Source: Nonlabens tegetincola (GTDB lineage Bacteria; Bacteroidota; Bacteroidia; Flavobacteriales; Flavobacteriaceae). From it: a DNA stretch of 64,000 nucleotides. The position numbers were made by a program, and so were the translations under genes. Numbering within the stretch: position 1 is the first letter of the stretch; each line of letters starts with the position of its first letter. This document shows positions 59,075 through 64,000 of the stretch, in pieces. A model generated the notes under the pieces. The model saw nothing but the letters and a program-made list of their open reading frames with translations, was not told the origin of the DNA and did not search any database. The stretch lies in contig NZ_MQVV01000017.1 of the NCBI RefSeq assembly GCF_002954355.1, positions 1 to 64,000 of the forward strand, written 5' to 3'.

Positions 59075-59570
59075 GAAAATAACCTTTTTAGTAGTAACCC
59101 TTATCTTGGTTACCAGCTGCGGTATTAAATATGGGTTCAAACAAACTTCTATTCCTAATAATGTCAACACTTTTCAGGTAGATTTTTTTGGCAACCTGGA
59201 CCCTATTGAACCTGGTATCGAGCGTACTTTCACGCTTAATTTACAAGATTTAATTCAGGATCAAACAAGGTTAAGTATTGTCAACAGCGGTGGTGATTAC
59301 ATTTACCAAGGTGAAATCACCAGGTACTACATCGCTCCTATGACTGCAACCGCAAACAATACTGCGAGTCAAAATAGGCTAACTATAGAAGTAAATGTAA
59401 GATTTACTAACACTAAGGATGAAGAGCAAAGCTTTGAGAAAAAATTTAGCTTCTTCTATGACTACCCTGCAAATGTTTTACTAAATGGTAGTGCTTTAGA
59501 TGAAGCTCTCGATGTGATATTCACACAGATCACACAAGATATCGTCAATGAAACACTTACTTCATGGTAA
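59064..59570 (+). CDS. lptE: LptE family LPS-assembly lipoprotein
   Basis: 168 residues. Lipobox VTSC (Cys19) then GIKYGFKQTSIPNNVNTFQVDFF, which matches the LptE (DUF, 'lipopolysaccharide assembly') family of Bacteroidota. It plugs LptD in the outer membrane. Overlaps the genes on both sides (11 bp and 7 bp), so it is strongly coupled. Confidence 0.88.
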   Translation: MTFKKITFLVVTLILVTSCGIKYGFKQTSIPNNVNTFQVDFFGNLDPIEPGIERTFTLNLQDLIQDQTRLSIVNSGGDYIYQGEITRYYIAPMTATANNTASQNRLTIEVNVRFTNTKDEEQSFEKKFSFFYDYPANVLLNGSALDEALDVIFTQITQDIVNETLTSW

Positions 59571-60403
59571 CCAAGGATCGTTTACATACTTTGATTGCCA
59601 CTCCTGACGAGCTTTCATTAAACGATTTAGGAGACATTCAAACTACACTAGAAAAGTATCCATACTTTCAAAGTTTAAGATCTGTATTTCTTAAAGGTTT
59701 AAAATTAGAAAATAGCCCTTCATACAATCAGGAACTTCAAAAAACGGCCGCGCATACCTCGGACCGCGCTGTTCTTTTTGATTATATTACTTCCAAAAGT
59801 TTTATTCAAAATAGAATAAGTACTGAGATCAAAAGACAACAAGAGCAGCTTAATTCGCTAGATATTGAAGTAGAAGAGTTTAACGTTGTTCAAGAAGATT
59901 TTAATGAAAACAGCGATTTTACCTATGTAACAGATGATGACTTATTTGTTAAAAAGGATACTGATCAAACACTGAATTTTGAACAAAGTGATGCTTACAG
60001 CTTTAGTGAATGGCTCAAGCTCACATCGCTCTCGCCCATTAAAAGAAGTGATGAGAAATCAGTTGCTCAAGAAACTGATGATATCCAAGACACTTCAAGT
60101 GAAAATAGCTATAGCATTGAGGAGTCTCATCAACGTTCCATGGATATTATTGATAAGTTTCTTAAAACTAAACCTAAGAAAATTAAACCAGTAGCCAGTG
60201 AAACTAAAATTCAAAATCTGGCAGATCATAATATGGCGCCAGAGCAATTCATGACTGAAACTCTAGCCAAAGTTTATCTTGCGCAAAAAAACTATAAGAA
60301 AGCAATTAAAGCATATGAAATTTTAAAATTGCAGTATCCAGAAAAAAGTAGTTTCTTTGCAGACCAAATTCAAGAAATAAAGAATTTACAAAGTAATCCA
60401 TAA
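59564..60403 (+). CDS. TPR-like protein, unknown
   Basis: 279 residues. The middle is acidic and disordered-like; the C-terminus (TLAKVYLAQKNYKKAIKAYEILKLQYPEKS) is one clear TPR unit. No signal peptide. Between lptE (7 bp overlap) and secG (1 bp overlap), suggesting a role near the envelope or secretion. Function not known. Confidence 0.65.
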   Translation: MVTKDRLHTLIATPDELSLNDLGDIQTTLEKYPYFQSLRSVFLKGLKLENSPSYNQELQKTAAHTSDRAVLFDYITSKSFIQNRISTEIKRQQEQLNSLDIEVEEFNVVQEDFNENSDFTYVTDDDLFVKKDTDQTLNFEQSDAYSFSEWLKLTSLSPIKRSDEKSVAQETDDIQDTSSENSYSIEESHQRSMDIIDKFLKTKPKKIKPVASETKIQNLADHNMAPEQFMTETLAKVYLAQKNYKKAIKAYEILKLQYPEKSSFFADQIQEIKNLQSNP

Positions 60404-60750
60404 TGACAACATATTACATTTTTGCAGGTCTTATCATTTTAGTTGCCTTTTTACTTATCGTAGTAATTATGGTTCAAAATCCTAAAGGTGGTGGACTTTC
60501 ACAAAGCTTTGGCGGCGGTGGAACACAGCAGTTAGGTGGTGTACAAAAAACAGGAAATTTCCTAGACCGCAGTACTTGGGTTTTATCAACGTTACTTCTA
60601 GTACTTATTTTATTAGCTAGTACTGCAAAACTTCAAGGCTCTAGTACGTCAACTATTAAAGTTGCCGATCCTGATGCTCAAGTAGAAACTCCTGCTTTAC
60701 CATCAGATTCTGGTGATGCAACAACACAAGAAACTGACACGAACGAATAA
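60403..60750 (+). CDS. secG: Protein translocase subunit SecG
   Basis: 115 residues with two membrane helices and the conserved MVQNPKGGGLSQSFGGGG between them, characteristic of SecG. Part of the SecYEG channel. TAATG overlap with the gene upstream. The tail is a short acidic extension. Confidence 0.92.
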   Translation: MTTYYIFAGLIILVAFLLIVVIMVQNPKGGGLSQSFGGGGTQQLGGVQKTGNFLDRSTWVLSTLLLVLILLASTAKLQGSSTSTIKVADPDAQVETPALPSDSGDATTQETDTNE

Positions 60751-60770
60751 TCAGTTCTTTTAACTGACAA

Positions 60771-60800
60771 AAAATCCAGCTCCACGAGCTGGATTTTTTT
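60771..60800 (+). terminator. Terminator after secG
   Basis: Arms AAATCCAGCTC and GAGCTGGATTT with loop CAC and a T-tract. It separates the miaB-secG run from groES. Confidence 0.92.
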
Positions 60801-60886
60801 ATTTACGGCATTTTGTCAGTAACCAAAAAATGGCACATTATTAGAATATAGGCAGACATAAAAACAACTAAAAATTCATTTTAAAA

Positions 60887-61162
60887 ATGGGATTAAATAT
60901 TCAACCTTTATCAGACAGAGTTTTAATTGAGCCTATAGAGGCTGAACAGAAAACAGCAAGTGGTCTGTACATTCCAGACACAGCAAAGGAAAAACCTCAA
61001 CAAGGTAAAGTAGTAGCTGTAGGAAATGGTAAGAAAGATCACGAGATGACTGTAAAAGTAGGTGATACAGTTCTTTACGGTAAGTATAGCGGTACCGAAC
61101 TAAAATTAGAAGGTACTGATTACCTTATGATGAGAGAGGACGACATCCTTGCAATCGTTTAA
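60887..61162 (+). CDS. groES: Co-chaperonin GroES
   Basis: 91 residues. [24 protein letters not shown] with the mobile loop, and the ILAIV end, are classic GroES. It caps the GroEL folding chamber. I see no CIRCE element upstream. The groES-groEL spacer holds an extended palindrome copy. Confidence 0.96.
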   Translation: MGLNIQPLSDRVLIEPIEAEQKTASGLYIPDTAKEKPQQGKVVAVGNGKKDHEMTVKVGDTVLYGKYSGTELKLEGTDYLMMREDDILAIV

Positions 61163-61192
61163 TCTAACCTTTCAATTTAATTTTTAATTAAG

Positions 61193-61212
61193 TACGCTTT
61201 CGCGAAAGCGTA
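61193..61212. repeat. Dispersed palindrome, copy 13 (extended, intergenic)
   Basis: The 16-mer at 61195-61210 extends to a 20-base palindrome between groES and groEL. Confidence 0.95.
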
Positions 61213-61213
61213 A

Positions 61214-62875
<1,662 letters not shown>

Positions 62876-62897
62876 TCATTTCTCCATTTTATTACAC

Positions 62898-62928
62898 AAA
62901 GCCATCTCTTCTAGAGATGGCTTTTTTT
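62898..62928 (+). terminator. Terminator after groEL
   Basis: A 12-bp stem (AAAGCCATCTCT/AGAGATGGCTTT) with a 3-nt loop and a seven-T tract on the plus strand. Confidence 0.92.
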
Positions 62929-62953
62929 GTTTTGGCTAACTTATCTTTGTGAT

Positions 62954-64000
62954 ATGCGTATTTTATTTCTCTTATTCTTAATAAGCTCTGGGATTTCCTT
63001 ATCACAAAATGTTCAACACATCATTGATCAAGTTGATACCAATAGAATTACTACCCGACTTCAAGAATTTGCAGGTGAAGTACCTACAACGGTAAATGGT
63101 AATGCGCAAATCATAATTAATCGCGAGAGCAATCAAAACGATATTGCAAAAGACTATCTTGTTGAAAGATTGAATGCCTTGCCCAACCTGAATGTTACTA
63201 CTATAAATTACAGCACTAGAGGAACTAACATCATAGCAACGCAAACTGGTCTTACTAATCCCAACGACATTTACATAATATGCGCTCATTATGATACAGT
63301 TACTAACTACTGTGTAGACGATAATGCTACTGGAACTATCGCTGTTTTAGAAATCGCAGAATTATTAAGCCAGCAGTGCGCGGATAACACGATTGTATAT
63401 GCATTTTGGGATGAGGAGGAACAAGGTTTAATAGGAGCACGTAATTATGCACAAGCAGCAAGAGCCAGAAATGATAATATAAAAGCAGTACTCAATCTAG
63501 ATATGATAGGATACGATGGTGATGGTGATAATGATTTTGATATTGACGTGAGAGATGTCGCTAACAGCCTAGCTATGAAAGATGATATCATACAAATGTT
63601 AAATCAATATGGAACAAATTGGAATTTAAACGCCAATGTCATTAATCCAGGAACACCTTTGAGCGATCACAAGGTATTTTGGGATGAAAATTATACTGCC
63701 TTACTAATCGGTGAAGCATGGTCTATGAACGATCAAAACAATCAATACCATACCACTAGAGATAGATTTAATAATCTAGATTTGTCTTACTGCACCGACA
63801 TTATAAAACTATGTACCGCTTATATGGCCACAAAAGCAGGACTTAATTACATAGACTCAAGTATTCAAAACACAGGTTCATCACTTACTGTTACTAATGA
63901 TCCTACAGCAACTTATAGGTGGATTGATTGTTCCACAAATTTATCAATTTCGGGTGCTACCAGTCACTCCTATACTCCTACCACAGATGGTATTTATAAA
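62954..64000 (+). CDS. M28 family metallopeptidase, secreted (partial)
   Basis: 349 codons from ATG 62954 to the window edge, without a stop. Signal peptide (RILFLLFLISSGISLSQ). The M28 domain has HYDT (His112, Asp114), CVDDNATG (Asp122), WDEEEQG (catalytic Glu154, ligand Glu155), then LNLDMIGYD and a late His in QYHTTRD. Aminopeptidase-type zinc enzyme. After it, SSIQNTGSSLTVTNDPTATYRWIDC starts an Ig-like module; a T9SS sorting domain is likely beyond the edge, but not seen. TATCTTTG is just upstream (62942-62949). Confidence 0.88.
   Translation, partial: MRILFLLFLISSGISLSQNVQHIIDQVDTNRITTRLQEFAGEVPTTVNGNAQIIINRESNQNDIAKDYLVERLNALPNLNVTTINYSTRGTNIIATQTGLTNPNDIYIICAHYDTVTNYCVDDNATGTIAVLEIAELLSQQCADNTIVYAFWDEEEQGLIGARNYAQAARARNDNIKAVLNLDMIGYDGDGDNDFDIDVRDVANSLAMKDDIIQMLNQYGTNWNLNANVINPGTPLSDHKVFWDENYTALLIGEAWSMNDQNNQYHTTRDRFNNLDLSYCTDIIKLCTAYMATKAGLNYIDSSIQNTGSSLTVTNDPTATYRWIDCSTNLSISGATSHSYTPTTDGIYK

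Noticed and set aside
60831-60850. TGGCAC upstream of groES as a sigma-54 promoter
   Set aside because: The second box lacks the required GC; only the first element fits.
60800-60886. CIRCE operator before groES
   Set aside because: No TTAGCACTC-type inverted repeat is present.

Overview
The window looks like a chromosome segment from a marine-type member of the Flavobacteriaceae (Bacteroidota). The support is a complete gldK-gldL-gldM-gldN set (type IX secretion and gliding), many small lipoproteins and few Shine-Dalgarno sequences. Bacteroidota-style promoter motifs (TTG...TAnnTTTG) and AT-rich DNA fit as well, as does Flavobacteria-like gene order (bamD-rpoZ; sigma-54 activator-lptE-secG-groESL). 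I cannot fix the genus from sequence alone.

Layout. 1-2432 (minus): a conserved unknown gene, dapA, bamD and the start of an rpoZ-like gene. 2470-13254: a 5'-nucleotidase split over two genes, a secreted unknown, ligA, then a plus-strand glycan run (GH20 hexosaminidase lipoprotein, DUF2238 membrane protein, cutC, GH2 mannosidase lipoprotein). 13261-26173: two surface-polysaccharide blocks (aminotransferase plus Wzx-like flippase on minus; GT4, Wzy-like, GT4 and polyprenyl-phosphate sugar transferase on plus). They enclose alaS, a FemAB-like transferase, an M23 peptidase and a MerR regulator. 26175-31936: lnt, a PorV/PorQ-like barrel, pssA, lptB, a PAP2 phosphatase and small unknowns. 31961-36922: an accessory island of two truncated Rhs C-terminal fragments and four small lipoprotein or membrane-anchored genes, next to initiator tRNA-fMet. 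37213-53475: a DUF2383 protein, a pirin, a CPXCG protein coupled to an RND efflux system, an ABC-F protein, an FAD oxidoreductase, the gldKLMN operon and an arginase-fold protein that has lost metal ligands. 53478-64000: topA, miaB, a sigma-54 activator, lptE, a TPR-like gene, secG, groES, groEL and a truncated M28 peptidase.

Most genes build or maintain the cell envelope: outer-membrane assembly (bamD, lptB, lptE, lnt), phospholipid (pssA), O-antigen or capsule assembly, T9SS and efflux. Housekeeping genes are interspersed.

The most striking non-gene signal is a dispersed perfect palindrome, CGCTTTCGCGAAAGCG. It occurs 13 times (10 perfect 16-mers, 3 with a 15/16 match) about every 5 kb, in all three reading phases and in two intergenic spacers. 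It is absent from the 11 kb that contains the Rhs island. The second region of interest is the Rhs island itself: repeated truncated Rhs cores, one with an apparent JAMM/MPN-type toxin tip overlapping a lipoprotein immunity candidate, bounded by two copies of the same terminator.
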